Shown in pieces: positions 44,581-53,763 of a DNA stretch of 64,000 nucleotides (positions are counted from its first letter, which is position 1; every line of letters begins with the position of its first letter). Origin of the DNA: Microlunatus soli (GTDB taxonomy: Bacteria > Actinomycetota > Actinomycetes > Propionibacteriales > Propionibacteriaceae). The notes below the pieces were generated by a model, which saw only the letters and a list, made by a program, of their open reading frames with translations, did not search any database and was not told the origin of the DNA. The translations under genes and the position numbers were made by a program. The stretch is taken from assembly GCF_900105385.1 (NCBI RefSeq), contig NZ_LT629772.1, positions 5,332,001-5,396,000 on the forward strand. The letters are read 5' to 3'.

Positions 44581-45657
44581 TCAGGTCCGGAGCGGGCGAA
44601 GGAATCGCGGGACCGCCGGCGTCGCGCCGTCGTCGCCCCAGGTGAGGACCGCGGCATAGACGACCCGCCGTTTGGTCGGATCGGTGACCTGACCAGCACC
44701 GGCACAGGGCGTGGTGGCGCCGCCACAGACCCAGCCGTGCAGGATCAACCGGTCGACGTCTGCGTCCTCGCCCGATCCGTTGCTGGCGGTCACGTCGGCA
44801 CCGCCCGGCCCGCACAGTCCGGTGTTCGCCTGATCGAGCAGCACCTGCTCGGCCTTGTCGGCGAAGGACCACGGGTCGGAGGAACGGCGCCAGACCGTGG
44901 CATAGCGACATTGGTCGTACCAGTTGGCTGACGCGAACAGCAGATACTGATCGCCCCGCTTCACCAGCACCGGGTTTTCGATGCTGTCGTCATGTCTGAT
45001 CAACTCTGCGCTGGCCGAGCCCGCGACGTGTCGACCGTCCTCGGACAGTTGCACCATCCGGATGGTGCCCGGGGCCTTCTGGGTCTTGTAGAGCAGATAG
45101 CGCGTCCCGTCGGTGTCGACGAAGGGGGACGGATCGATCACACCGGAGCCGGCGACCGGGCGGTCGGCTGCCGGATCCTCACCGTCGAGTACCGGACAGA
45201 TCAGCGGCCGGTCCGCCGGTGTGAACGGACCGTCGATCGTCTCGGCGATCGCGGTCCCGATGCAGCGCTGGCCACCGAAGTCTCGGGCGATCAGGGCGTA
45301 GTAGAGCACCCAGGCGCCTTCGGTCTGCACGAGGTCCGGCGCCCAGACCGCGCCGGTCCCGGACGCCCACGCCGGCCACCGGGTCAGGGCATTGCCACCG
45401 GTGCGCCAGCGGCCCTGCGGCGTCGGAGCGGACGCGGTCCGGGCCAGACCGCCGGTGCTGAGGATCTTGAACTGATCGCCGTCGGTCGCGACGCCGGGAT
45501 CGGCTGCCTCGAAGCTGGTCGGGTTGTACACCGGCTGCGGCACCGTCGGGCCGGCACTGGCCGTCCGGGGCATGCCGACGGCGGCCGTTCCGACGGCGAG
45601 CAGGACGATGATCAACGCCAACATCGGCAAGGAGTGGCGGCGTTGCTCGAAGATCAT
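44581..45657 (-). CDS. Secreted glycoside hydrolase family 43 protein
   Basis: A 358-residue five-bladed propeller glycosidase with a Sec signal (hydrophobic residues 11-30, cleavage after 'TASA'). The three acidic residues of GH43 can be placed: base Asp in 'EAADPGVATDG', Asp in 'SGVIDPSPFVD' and acid Glu in 'SIENPVLVK'. The family cleaves arabinans, xylans and galactans. It is the last gene of an operon with two sulfatases (ATGA overlap), so its substrate is probably a sulfated or sulfate-decorated glycan. Confidence 0.85.
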   Translation of the reverse strand: MIFEQRRHSLPMLALIIVLLAVGTAAVGMPRTASAGPTVPQPVYNPTSFEAADPGVATDGDQFKILSTGGLARTASAPTPQGRWRTGGNALTRWPAWASGTGAVWAPDLVQTEGAWVLYYALIARDFGGQRCIGTAIAETIDGPFTPADRPLICPVLDGEDPAADRPVAGSGVIDPSPFVDTDGTRYLLYKTQKAPGTIRMVQLSEDGRHVAGSASAELIRHDDSIENPVLVKRGDQYLLFASANWYDQCRYATVWRRSSDPWSFADKAEQVLLDQANTGLCGPGGADVTASNGSGEDADVDRLILHGWVCGGATTPCAGAGQVTDPTKRRVVYAAVLTWGDDGATPAVPRFLRPLRT

Positions 45658-47156
45658 GACGGTGCCTTCCGGGAGAGGGGGTGTCCGGACGCTGTGCGCA
45701 GTTGCTCGGCCACCTGAGGAAAGACGTCGCCGACCTCCGCTGCGAGCCGTTCCCGGTCGATGGCGACCAGCTCCGGGCACTGCCCGGCGATGTTGTTCAG
45801 CTCGGCCGGATCGCTGCGGTGGTCGTAGAGCTCGTCGACGTCGTCGCTGCGGTAGATGTAGCGATGATCATGGTCCCGGATCGAGAGATTGATGGTGTCC
45901 GGGCCGAGTCGGAATCCTGCCGGGTCGCGATGCTCGCCGTGGGCGTCCTCGGAGTTTCGGTCCCAGAGCACGGATTCGGTGATCACGGCGTCCCGACCGG
46001 ACCCTTCGTCGGCGAAACTGATGCCGTCGATGCCAGCCGGGGTAGCGATCCCGGCCAGATCGAGCAGGGTCGGCGAGAGGTCCGGCATGGTATGCAGCGC
46101 GGAGTCCCGACCGCTCAGGCCATCAGGATGGGTGATGATCAACGGGATGTGCACCGACTCCTCGTAGTGCAGCAGGTGTCCCTTCTCCATCAGCCGATGG
46201 GCGCCCATCATATCGCCGTGGTCGGAGGTGAAGACGATGATCGTGTTTTCCAACTCGCCGCGCCGTCGGAGCAGCTCGACGATCACCCCGACCTGGTCGT
46301 CGACCATGCTGATCATGCCGTAATAGTGGGCGATCACCTCCCGCCAGCCGTCCTCGTCCAGATCGACGAAACGCCGGGCGAAATGTGAGCGACGTACCTC
46401 CTTGGGCAGATCGTCGAAGCCCCGCTGCCAGCTGGCCGGTAGCTCGATCGCCGACCGGTCGATGATCGTGTCGTACGGCCGCGGCACCACCATCGGGAAG
46501 TGCGGCGCATTGAACGAGCAGTAGCCGAACCACGGCCGGTCGGTGGGGGAGCCGTGGAGCACGTCGGCGAACTGTCGGGTCTGCCACGGCTCGAGGTAGT
46601 GCTCCAACGGGATGGACGCCGTCGTCCGATGCGGACCGGCCGGATCCCGCAGCCCGGCGACGTCCTCGGCCGTCACGTTCTCGATGTGGTCGGGCAGCAG
46701 CCGGAAGCCGTTGGCCCGGGCGTAGTCCCGGTAGGCGGGGATGTAGCGCCCACGATCCTTGCCGTCCAACACGGCCGGGATCGCCGCCTGGGCAGCAAAT
46801 CCCATTCGTGCCGGAGTGCTGCCCGGCAGATGCCACTTGCCGACGTAGAACGTGTGGTACCCGGCGTCGGCGAACCAACGGCCGAGCCCGCGGTCGGCGA
46901 GGTCGGGACGGATCCCGCGCCAGTTGCCGAGGACGTGATGATGGCGCGGCATCAGCCCGGTCATCAGGCTGGTCCGGGACGGACAGCACAACGGAAACGG
47001 GGTGTACATCCCGTCGAACACCCGACCTCGTCCGGCCAGCGAGTCCAGATGCGGGGTCCGGGCAGCGGGGTTGTGCGTACAGCCCATGGTGTTCCAGGAC
47101 TGCTCGTCACTCATGATCACCAGCACGTTGGGACGTCCCGGCGCGGCACCGGTCAT
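45654..47156 (-). CDS. Sulfatase (S1 family, Cys-type), cytoplasmic
   Basis: A 500-residue alkaline-phosphatase-fold sulfatase. The C-x-P-x-R modification site is C57-C58-P59-S60-R61, whose Cys becomes formylglycine. Metal ligands are suggested by 'VIMSDEQ' and 'FTSDHGDMMGAH'. No signal peptide is present. The ATG at 47156 overlaps the upstream sulfatase stop as ATGA. It would remove sulfate esters from imported oligosaccharides. Confidence 0.88.
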   Translation of the reverse strand: MTGAAPGRPNVLVIMSDEQSWNTMGCTHNPAARTPHLDSLAGRGRVFDGMYTPFPLCCPSRTSLMTGLMPRHHHVLGNWRGIRPDLADRGLGRWFADAGYHTFYVGKWHLPGSTPARMGFAAQAAIPAVLDGKDRGRYIPAYRDYARANGFRLLPDHIENVTAEDVAGLRDPAGPHRTTASIPLEHYLEPWQTRQFADVLHGSPTDRPWFGYCSFNAPHFPMVVPRPYDTIIDRSAIELPASWQRGFDDLPKEVRRSHFARRFVDLDEDGWREVIAHYYGMISMVDDQVGVIVELLRRRGELENTIIVFTSDHGDMMGAHRLMEKGHLLHYEESVHIPLIITHPDGLSGRDSALHTMPDLSPTLLDLAGIATPAGIDGISFADEGSGRDAVITESVLWDRNSEDAHGEHRDPAGFRLGPDTINLSIRDHDHRYIYRSDDVDELYDHRSDPAELNNIAGQCPELVAIDRERLAAEVGDVFPQVAEQLRTASGHPLSRKAPS

Positions 47157-48817
47157 CGACGCCGACTCGAGACGAAGTCCTTGACCACCAGCAACGGACG
47201 GTCGCCGCCGGTCGCCGCCAGCACCTGATCGCGAGGCTTCACCTGGCAGCGGTCGGCCCAGTCCTGCCAACAGCGGGCCATCACCGCGACCCGATCCGGA
47301 TGCCGTCCGGCAAGATCATCGAGCTCGGTACGGTCCCGGTCCAGATCGTAGAGCTCCCAGTCCAGACCGTGCTTGCGGACCAGCTTCCAGCGACCCGCGC
47401 GGACGGCGGCATTGCCTTCGTGCTCGAAGAAGAGCGGGCGTTGCGGAGTCGGCGTCCCGCGCCAGGAACCCAGCATCGAGGTTCCCTCCGGCGGCAGCAG
47501 GTCGCGGCCGGGATACTCCGCGGGATAGTCGACACCGGTGGCTTCCAGGACGGTGGCCAGCACGTCGGGCAGCTGGTGCGGGTCGTGGTCGATGCCTGAT
47601 CGCAGACCACCGGCCGGCCAGTGTGCGATGAACGGCGTCGCGATGCCACCCTCGTGCACCCAGTGCTTGTACTCCCGGAACGGGGTGTTGGACAGGTTGG
47701 CCCAGGGTTTGCCGTAGGAGGCGAAGGTGGCCGGCCCGCCCGGCTCGACGCTCGGATCGTTGCCCCGACGGACCCGCTCGCCGTCCGCCGTCCGCAACGG
47801 GGTGTGTAACGGCGGGTGCGGGAGTTCGTCGACCCAGCCGGGGGCGAACTCCTCGGCGCAGCCGCCGTTGTCGGACAGGAACATGATCAGGGTGTTGTCC
47901 AGTTGCCCGGTCTCGGTCAGCGCGTCGACAACCCTCCCGACGGCCGCATCGAGTAACTCCACCTGTGCGGCGTAGACCTCCATCCGGCGGGTCTGCCATT
48001 CCTGATCAGCGACCTCGTCCCAGGCGACCACCTCCTCGTCGCGCTCCGACAGCGGCCAGGCGTCGGTGATGATGCCGGCGTCGATCAGCCGTTGTCGGCG
48101 GCGTTCACGCAGGACGTCCCATCCGTCGTCGAAGGCGCCACGGTAGTGCTCGACGATCTCCTCCGGAGCATGCAGCGGCCAGTGCGGTGCGGTGAACGGC
48201 AGATACAGGAAGAACGGATCGTCATGATCAACGGCGCCGGCAGCTCCCCGGTCGCCGTGGGCCGCGTGCTGGGTGATGAAGGAGGCGGCCTCGTCGCCGA
48301 GCACGCTGGTGAAGTAGAAGTCCTCGCCGATCTCTGCGGGTTCTTCACCACGGGTCAGTGTGACGGGCTGGTAGTAGCTGCCGGCGCCGGCGAGGATGCC
48401 ATAGAAGTCGTCGAACCCGCGCCGGGTCGGCCAGGCGTCATGCGGCTCATGGACCTTGCCGGTGAGGTGCCATTTGCCGCGCATCGCGGTCCGGTAGCCC
48501 TGCGCACGCAGGATTTCAGCGATCGTGACGCAGCGCTGGTTGATCGTTCCCGGGTAGCCCTGTGGCCCGTCGTCGTGGGTGAGCACGCCGATGCCGGTCT
48601 GGTGCGGGTGCAGTCCGGTCAGCAGCGAGGCCCGGGCCGGCGAACACCGCGCGGTGTTGTAGAACTGCGACATCGCGACGCCGTCGGCGGCGAGTCGGTC
48701 CAGATGTGGGGTGCGGATCTCCGATCCGTAGCAGCCGAGATCGGAGAAACCCATGTCGTCGGCCATGATCAACACGACGTTCGGGCGTCGCGCACGGGTC
48801 TGGGAAGCGGGCGGCAC
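47153..48817 (-). CDS. Arylsulfatase A-type sulfatase (S1 family, Cys-type), cytoplasmic
   Basis: A 554-residue sulfatase with site C58-S-P-A-R62, metal residues 'IMADDMG' and 'FLSDNGG', and no signal peptide. I chose the GTG at 48817 because AGGAG lies five bases before it. A GTG at 48853 would add 12 residues and place the start 8 bp from the operator. Heads the leftward sulfatase/GH43 operon. Confidence 0.87.
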   Translation of the reverse strand: MPPASQTRARRPNVVLIMADDMGFSDLGCYGSEIRTPHLDRLAADGVAMSQFYNTARCSPARASLLTGLHPHQTGIGVLTHDDGPQGYPGTINQRCVTIAEILRAQGYRTAMRGKWHLTGKVHEPHDAWPTRRGFDDFYGILAGAGSYYQPVTLTRGEEPAEIGEDFYFTSVLGDEAASFITQHAAHGDRGAAGAVDHDDPFFLYLPFTAPHWPLHAPEEIVEHYRGAFDDGWDVLRERRRQRLIDAGIITDAWPLSERDEEVVAWDEVADQEWQTRRMEVYAAQVELLDAAVGRVVDALTETGQLDNTLIMFLSDNGGCAEEFAPGWVDELPHPPLHTPLRTADGERVRRGNDPSVEPGGPATFASYGKPWANLSNTPFREYKHWVHEGGIATPFIAHWPAGGLRSGIDHDPHQLPDVLATVLEATGVDYPAEYPGRDLLPPEGTSMLGSWRGTPTPQRPLFFEHEGNAAVRAGRWKLVRKHGLDWELYDLDRDRTELDDLAGRHPDRVAVMARCWQDWADRCQVKPRDQVLAATGGDRPLLVVKDFVSSRRR

Positions 48818-48860
48818 TGCGGCTCCTGTCCAGTCATTGACGAGGCACTTCACAGCGGAC

Positions 48861-48876
48861 TCTACATCGTTGTAGA
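48861..48876. promoter_or_regulatory. LacI-type operator in the divergent sulfatase promoter
   Basis: TCTACATCGTTGTAGA is a 16-bp palindrome with one mismatched pair, midway between the divergent sulfatase starts at 48817 and 48886. It matches the site at 53692-53707 at 14 of 16 positions, and both are followed by AA. The LacI protein encoded at 53764-54771 is the likely ligand. Confidence 0.75.
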
Positions 48877-48885
48877 AAGGGTGTC

Positions 48886-50289
48886 ATGGATCGACCGACA
48901 CTGGTATTGATCACCACGGATCAATTGCGGGCCGACGCCCTCGGATGCTTCGGCGGGCGGGCCGTGGCGACACCGCACCTCGATGCGCTGGCTGCCGAAT
49001 CGACGGTGTTCGATCAGGCCTACACCGCCAGCCCGTACTGCCTGCCGAGCCGGTCGTCGATGATGACGGGCTGCTATCCGCACCGGCATCGGGCCTACAG
49101 CAACTTCCGCGACGTCCGGCTGTCGCCGTCCGATCCGAACCTCTACAACACGTTGAGCGGGTTGGGCTACCACGTCACCCATGTCGGCAAATGCCACTAC
49201 GCACCGGTGCCCTACGGCCGGACCCGACCGGACGAAACGCAGCCGTACCAGGATTTCCGGGACTACTACCTCAGCCTCGGCATCGACGACCTCGACCTGC
49301 AGGACGACAAACAGGTGTCGGTCTGGTTCCGCGACGACTACGCAGCCGATCTCGACGCGGCCGGCCATCTGCAGGCCTATCGGGATGCGGTCTGGGATTC
49401 CGAAGCCGCCAAGGTCTTCACCTTTCCCGGGCCGGCCGAATGGCATCCCGACGCCTGGGTCGGCCGCAAGGCCTGCGAACGGATCGCGGCAGCCGACCAG
49501 CAGACGCCGCAGTTCTTCTGGATCTCGATCAGCGGCCCGCATTTCCCGTTCGATCCGCCGCAGGAGTATCTGGATCGGGTAGACCTGGACGCGATGGGGG
49601 AGCCGCGGACCTTCGGTGAGTTGGAGGACCCGCAGCGGATCCACTACCGAAGTCTGCACGCGGCGCCGCCGCAATGGATCGAGAGCGGTCGCAACGATCG
49701 GTACACCGACGACTACTGGCGGCGATTGCGGCAGCACTACTTCGCCAACGTCGCATTGATCGATGATCAGATCGGCGCCATCCGGCAGAGCCTGGCCGAC
49801 AGGTTCGGCGACAACGTGATGATCATCTTCACCCCGGACCACGGCGAGATGCTCGGCAATCATGGGATGTGGGGCAAGGGGCACTGCTTCTACGACGATG
49901 TCCTCAAGGTGCCGCTGATCATGCGCCGGCCCGGCGGCCGGGCCGCCGGCACCCGCAGCGATGACCTGGTCAGTCTGATCGATCTCTATCCGACCTTCGT
50001 CGGTGCCGCGGGCGGAGACCGTCCCGAGGTGGACGGCGTAGCACTCACCGCACCCGATCGAGGACACCCGTTCGTGCTCAGTGAGGGGGAGCGGATGAGC
50101 GTCGTCTCCGACCGGCGCCACAAGCTGGTCTCCATCCAGCATCAGGGCCAGGAGTTCACCGAGATGTTCGACCGGGACGCCGATCCCGACGAGATCGGCT
50201 CGATCGCCGGTGACGATCGACACGCCACCGTCGAGCGAGACCTGCATTCCCGGATCGCCGGCTCACTGCTGGGTGCGGCACTGGCCTGA
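48886..50289 (+). CDS. Sulfatase (S1 family, Cys-type), cytoplasmic
   Basis: A 467-residue sulfatase with site C52-L-P-S-R56, 'VLITTDQLRAD' at the N-terminus and 'FTPDHGEMLGNHGMWGKGH' in the second half. The DQ pair in place of DD resembles choline-sulfatase and phosphonate-hydrolase relatives. No signal peptide. It is divergent from the other two sulfatases and ends 13 bp from the convergent binding-protein gene. Confidence 0.88.
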   Translation: MDRPTLVLITTDQLRADALGCFGGRAVATPHLDALAAESTVFDQAYTASPYCLPSRSSMMTGCYPHRHRAYSNFRDVRLSPSDPNLYNTLSGLGYHVTHVGKCHYAPVPYGRTRPDETQPYQDFRDYYLSLGIDDLDLQDDKQVSVWFRDDYAADLDAAGHLQAYRDAVWDSEAAKVFTFPGPAEWHPDAWVGRKACERIAAADQQTPQFFWISISGPHFPFDPPQEYLDRVDLDAMGEPRTFGELEDPQRIHYRSLHAAPPQWIESGRNDRYTDDYWRRLRQHYFANVALIDDQIGAIRQSLADRFGDNVMIIFTPDHGEMLGNHGMWGKGHCFYDDVLKVPLIMRRPGGRAAGTRSDDLVSLIDLYPTFVGAAGGDRPEVDGVALTAPDRGHPFVLSEGERMSVVSDRRHKLVSIQHQGQEFTEMFDRDADPDEIGSIAGDDRHATVERDLHSRIAGSLLGAALA

Positions 50290-50302
50290 CATGGGGAATT
50301 GA

Positions 50303-51805
50303 TCAGCGGGAATACATCGAGCTGGTGAAGTCGGTGCGCGGCTTCCAGGAGCCGAACGCATAGGAATCCGCCGAGACCGAGGCGCCGGCCGCCTTCGCCT
50401 TGGCGATCGCCTGCTCACGGTCCGCGGCGGTCGCGTCGCTGAGCTTCTTCAGCGCGCCCCGGACATCGGTGACGTCACCGGAGAAGACGCCCTGCACGAT
50501 CTCGCCGAGACCGGGCTTGATGTCCTTGGAATGACGGGCGACCTGCTGCACGTCGGCGTTCTGCAGAGTGGCCTGCGGAGCGATAAAGACACAGTCCTGG
50601 TAGGACGCGATCAGCCGTCGCCACGGCTCGATCGCCTTGGACTTCTCGATCGCGGTCAGATCGTAGGGCGGCTGCGCCATCGCGTCGGCGATCGCGATGT
50701 TGTACTTCTCGCCGGGCAGGTAGGACAGCAGCCGGCTGCAGGCGTCACCCTGCTCGGCGGCCGAGCTGACGTAGTAGTTGCCGCCCTGCCGGCCCCGGTA
50801 GGCGACCAGCTCGTGGGACGCGTCGGGCACCAGCATCGGTCCGACGTCGAGCGATGTCAGGAACTGCGGCATCTCGGTCTGCACCGTCCCCGAGCACCAC
50901 GGTCCGTCCATGTAATAGCCGGCGGCACCGGCCGCCCAGCGGGCCCGGGCGGTCTGATCATCCAGGCTGGACGCACCGGGAAAGACCAGCTTGTCGGTCT
51001 GCAGCGATCGCAGGAATTCGATCACCGCGAGGTAGGCCTGGTCGTGGTAGGCGACCTCACCGGTGCGGAACAAAGTGCCGTCCAGACCCTCGAATCCTGC
51101 AGCCTGGGCCATTGCGTTCACCTGCTCGCTGAGCCGCCCGGTGTGGCCGAGCGCGAAGATGAAACCGAAGCTGCCCTCGTTGGCCGCCATCACCTTGCGG
51201 CAGGCGTCGCGGAACTCGTCGTAGTCGGTCGGGGGCTGTCCGATGCCGGCCTTGTCGATGAAGGACTTGTTGTACCACTGCGCGGCGACATACTGCTTGT
51301 CGGCGAAGATCGGAAAGCTGTAGATCTTGTCGTCGAAGACATGCAGGCCGTCGACCAGCCCGTCGTCACCGAACCGGTCCCGGACGTCCTGCTCCCATTC
51401 GATCGGCTGGAACCAGCCGTCGGCGATCAGTGCGGGGATGCTCAGCTCGAGCCCGGCGGTGCTGTGGATGTTGGGAAGTTGCTTGCTCTGCTTGGCCAAC
51501 TGCAGTGTCTGCCCGAGCTTGGCGGTCTGCACGTAGGTGTAGTCAACGCCGATGCCGGACTCCTTGGTGAACGCGTCGTAGGCGGCGCCGTTCGCCTTCT
51601 GCAGATTGACGTTGTGATCCCACCAGGTGATCGCGCCCTTGCCGCCGTTCTGACCCTTGCCGCCGTTCTTGCCGGCGCCGCCGGGGAGGGTGCCCGGTCC
51701 GGTTGGCCCGCCGTCGGAACAGCCGACCAGGCCGGCAGCTGCCAGCCCGGCGGCGCCGCCGAGCAGGGCACGGCGGCCGAGGATGTGTGGTGTGGGTCCG
51801 GTCAT
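50303..51805 (-). CDS. Sugar-binding lipoprotein, SBP family 1, Tat-type signal
   Basis: Binding protein of 500 residues, third gene of the 53671-50303 importer operon. The signal 'LGRRALLGGAAGLAAAGLVGC' has twin Arg and a lipobox. A Gly/Lys/Asn-rich linker (about residues 35-58) follows the lipid anchor. Unusually, the binding protein is the last gene here; the two permeases precede it. The presumed ligand is a sulfated oligosaccharide (inference from neighbours). Confidence 0.88.
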   Translation of the reverse strand: MTGPTPHILGRRALLGGAAGLAAAGLVGCSDGGPTGPGTLPGGAGKNGGKGQNGGKGAITWWDHNVNLQKANGAAYDAFTKESGIGVDYTYVQTAKLGQTLQLAKQSKQLPNIHSTAGLELSIPALIADGWFQPIEWEQDVRDRFGDDGLVDGLHVFDDKIYSFPIFADKQYVAAQWYNKSFIDKAGIGQPPTDYDEFRDACRKVMAANEGSFGFIFALGHTGRLSEQVNAMAQAAGFEGLDGTLFRTGEVAYHDQAYLAVIEFLRSLQTDKLVFPGASSLDDQTARARWAAGAAGYYMDGPWCSGTVQTEMPQFLTSLDVGPMLVPDASHELVAYRGRQGGNYYVSSAAEQGDACSRLLSYLPGEKYNIAIADAMAQPPYDLTAIEKSKAIEPWRRLIASYQDCVFIAPQATLQNADVQQVARHSKDIKPGLGEIVQGVFSGDVTDVRGALKKLSDATAADREQAIAKAKAAGASVSADSYAFGSWKPRTDFTSSMYSR

Positions 51806-51845
51806 CTCGGGTCTCCTGGTGAGGGGTGCGGGGCAGCGTTGATGA

Positions 51846-52733
51846 TCATGACTTCACGGCTCCGGCGATTCCCTCGACGAAATAGCGCTGCAACAGGATG
51901 AAGAGGGTGACGACCGGGAGCAGCGAGATGGTCGCCGCTGCGGCCATCCCCGACCAGTCGGTCGAGTTCTCGCCGACGAAGGCCAACATGCCGACCGACA
52001 GGGTCCGCAGATCCGGTCGGCTGAAGGTGAAGACCAGCGGCAGGAAGAAGGCGTTCCAGGTGGCCATGAAGGTCATCAGCGTGACGGTCGCGGTCACCGG
52101 TCCGGCCAGCGGCAGCATCACCGAGAAGAAGGTCCGCAGGAAGCCGGCGCCGTCCATGATCGCGGCCTCCTCCAGCTCTCGCGGTAGCCGGTGGAAGTAG
52201 CCCAGATACAACAGGATGGAGGCGACGTGCGCGCCGCCGGACAGGGCGATCACCATACCGGCGATCGAGTTCAGCAGATGCAGTCGGGCAGCAAGATCGA
52301 CAACCGGGATGATCGTGTAGCCGGCCGGTACGAAAAGGGTCGCGACCAGGATGGCGAGCACCACCTTGCGACCGTAGAAGGCGTAGCGGGCCAGTACGTA
52401 GCCGGCCATCGCGGTCCGTACCACGACGATGATCACCGTCGCGATGGTGACCAGCACGGTGTTCAGCAGATACTGGCCGAAATGCGCGTCGACCCAGGCG
52501 CGGCGGAAGTTGTCCCAGCGGAAGTCCTTGGGCAGCAGATCGAGCCCGGCGCTGAACACCTCGATCGGATCCTTCAACGCTGCCGACAGCATCCACAGGA
52601 ACGGATAGATCCAGATCGCGGCGAGGCCCAGCAGCACCAAGGTCCCGAGCCACACCGGGATCCGGCGGAACCACCGGCTCTTGCGCGCCGCCCGCTGTGT
52701 CTGTTCGGATCGCTCGTGGATCGCGGTCATCAT
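51846..52733 (-). CDS. Carbohydrate ABC transporter permease, MalG type (CUT1)
   Basis: Membrane subunit of 295 residues with about six helices, EAA loop 'EAAIMDGAGFLRTFFSVMLP'. Start overlaps the upstream permease stop within ATGATG; either ATG is possible. No ATPase gene is present in this operon. Confidence 0.9.
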   Translation of the reverse strand: MMTAIHERSEQTQRAARKSRWFRRIPVWLGTLVLLGLAAIWIYPFLWMLSAALKDPIEVFSAGLDLLPKDFRWDNFRRAWVDAHFGQYLLNTVLVTIATVIIVVVRTAMAGYVLARYAFYGRKVVLAILVATLFVPAGYTIIPVVDLAARLHLLNSIAGMVIALSGGAHVASILLYLGYFHRLPRELEEAAIMDGAGFLRTFFSVMLPLAGPVTATVTLMTFMATWNAFFLPLVFTFSRPDLRTLSVGMLAFVGENSTDWSGMAAAATISLLPVVTLFILLQRYFVEGIAGAVKS

Positions 52734-53671
52734 TGGCGGGCCTTCTGTGCGGCGCGGATGCCGATCAGCTGCAGCAGACCGATCAGGAAGACGAACAGAC
52801 CGAACAACACCGCCGCCGCGGACGCATAGCCGAGCCGGGGGACCGTGGAGGTGAAGGCCTGCTCGTAGATGAAGATCTCCAACACTTGGGTGGAGTAGAA
52901 CGGTCCGCCGCCGGTCATCGTCAGCATCAGGTCGAAGACGTGCAACGTGGACTCGATCGTCAGCAGCGTGATGATGATCGTGAACGGCTTCAGCAGCGGC
53001 AACGTGACATGCCAGGTGATCTTGGACGACGACGCACCGTCGATCGCCGCCGCCTCGTACAACTCACGGGGAATGGTCTGCAGTGCGGCCAGCCAGTAGA
53101 TCAGGGTTTGACCGAGCCATTTCCAGGTGAAGACAGCGATCACTGTCCACAGTGCCGTCTTCGAACTGCCCAGGAAATTGACCCCCTGGTCAACCAGGCC
53201 GAGCTTGATCAACACCAGGTTGACCGGACCACTGGCCGGGTCGAAGACGAACTGCATCACGATGCCGACGATCGCGGTGGTGGTCACCACCGGCAGGAAG
53301 AAGGCGGTCCGGAAGAACCCTCGCCACGGCATCCGCGGCGAGTTCAGGACCATCGCCAGAGCGAACGCGCCGATCACCTTCAGCGGCACCGCGACGACGG
53401 TGAACAGCACCGTCACCTTGAACGCGTTCCAGAACAGCGGATCGTGGATCGCCTCGGCGTAGTTGGCCAGGCCGATGAAGTCCTTGACGGCATCGAAGCC
53501 GTTCCAGTCCAGGAAGGAGTACCAGTAGCTGCCGATGATCGGGTACACGGTGAACAGTCCGTACAGCACGATCGTCGGCAGCAGGAACAGATACACCCAG
53601 AATTCGGTACGCCGGATGCGGAGCCCGCGGGTGCCGCGGCGAGGCGGGCGGGCGAGCGTGGGGGCGGTCAA
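52730..53671 (-). CDS. Carbohydrate ABC transporter permease, MalF type (CUT1)
   Basis: Membrane subunit of 313 residues, EAA loop 'EAAAIDGASSSKITWHVTLP'. Start is a rare TTG at 53671, supported by GGAG six bases upstream. A LacI-type operator lies 20 bp before it. First gene of the importer operon. Confidence 0.88.
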   Translation of the reverse strand: MTAPTLARPPRRGTRGLRIRRTEFWVYLFLLPTIVLYGLFTVYPIIGSYWYSFLDWNGFDAVKDFIGLANYAEAIHDPLFWNAFKVTVLFTVVAVPLKVIGAFALAMVLNSPRMPWRGFFRTAFFLPVVTTTAIVGIVMQFVFDPASGPVNLVLIKLGLVDQGVNFLGSSKTALWTVIAVFTWKWLGQTLIYWLAALQTIPRELYEAAAIDGASSSKITWHVTLPLLKPFTIIITLLTIESTLHVFDLMLTMTGGGPFYSTQVLEIFIYEQAFTSTVPRLGYASAAAVLFGLFVFLIGLLQLIGIRAAQKARQ

Positions 53672-53691
53672 AGAGAACTCCGATCGGCGGA

Positions 53692-53707
53692 TCTACCACG
53701 TTGTAGA
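53692..53707. promoter_or_regulatory. LacI-type operator before the 53671 importer operon
   Basis: TCTACCACGTTGTAGA, a 16-bp palindrome with one mismatched pair, is the second copy of the site at 48861-48876. It lies between the LacI gene and the permease start, overlapping the expected promoter. Confidence 0.75.
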
Positions 53708-53763
53708 AATGCATCGTAGGGGACGACAGCCGGCACCGACAGGGGCGCTCCGAGCAGTGGACG

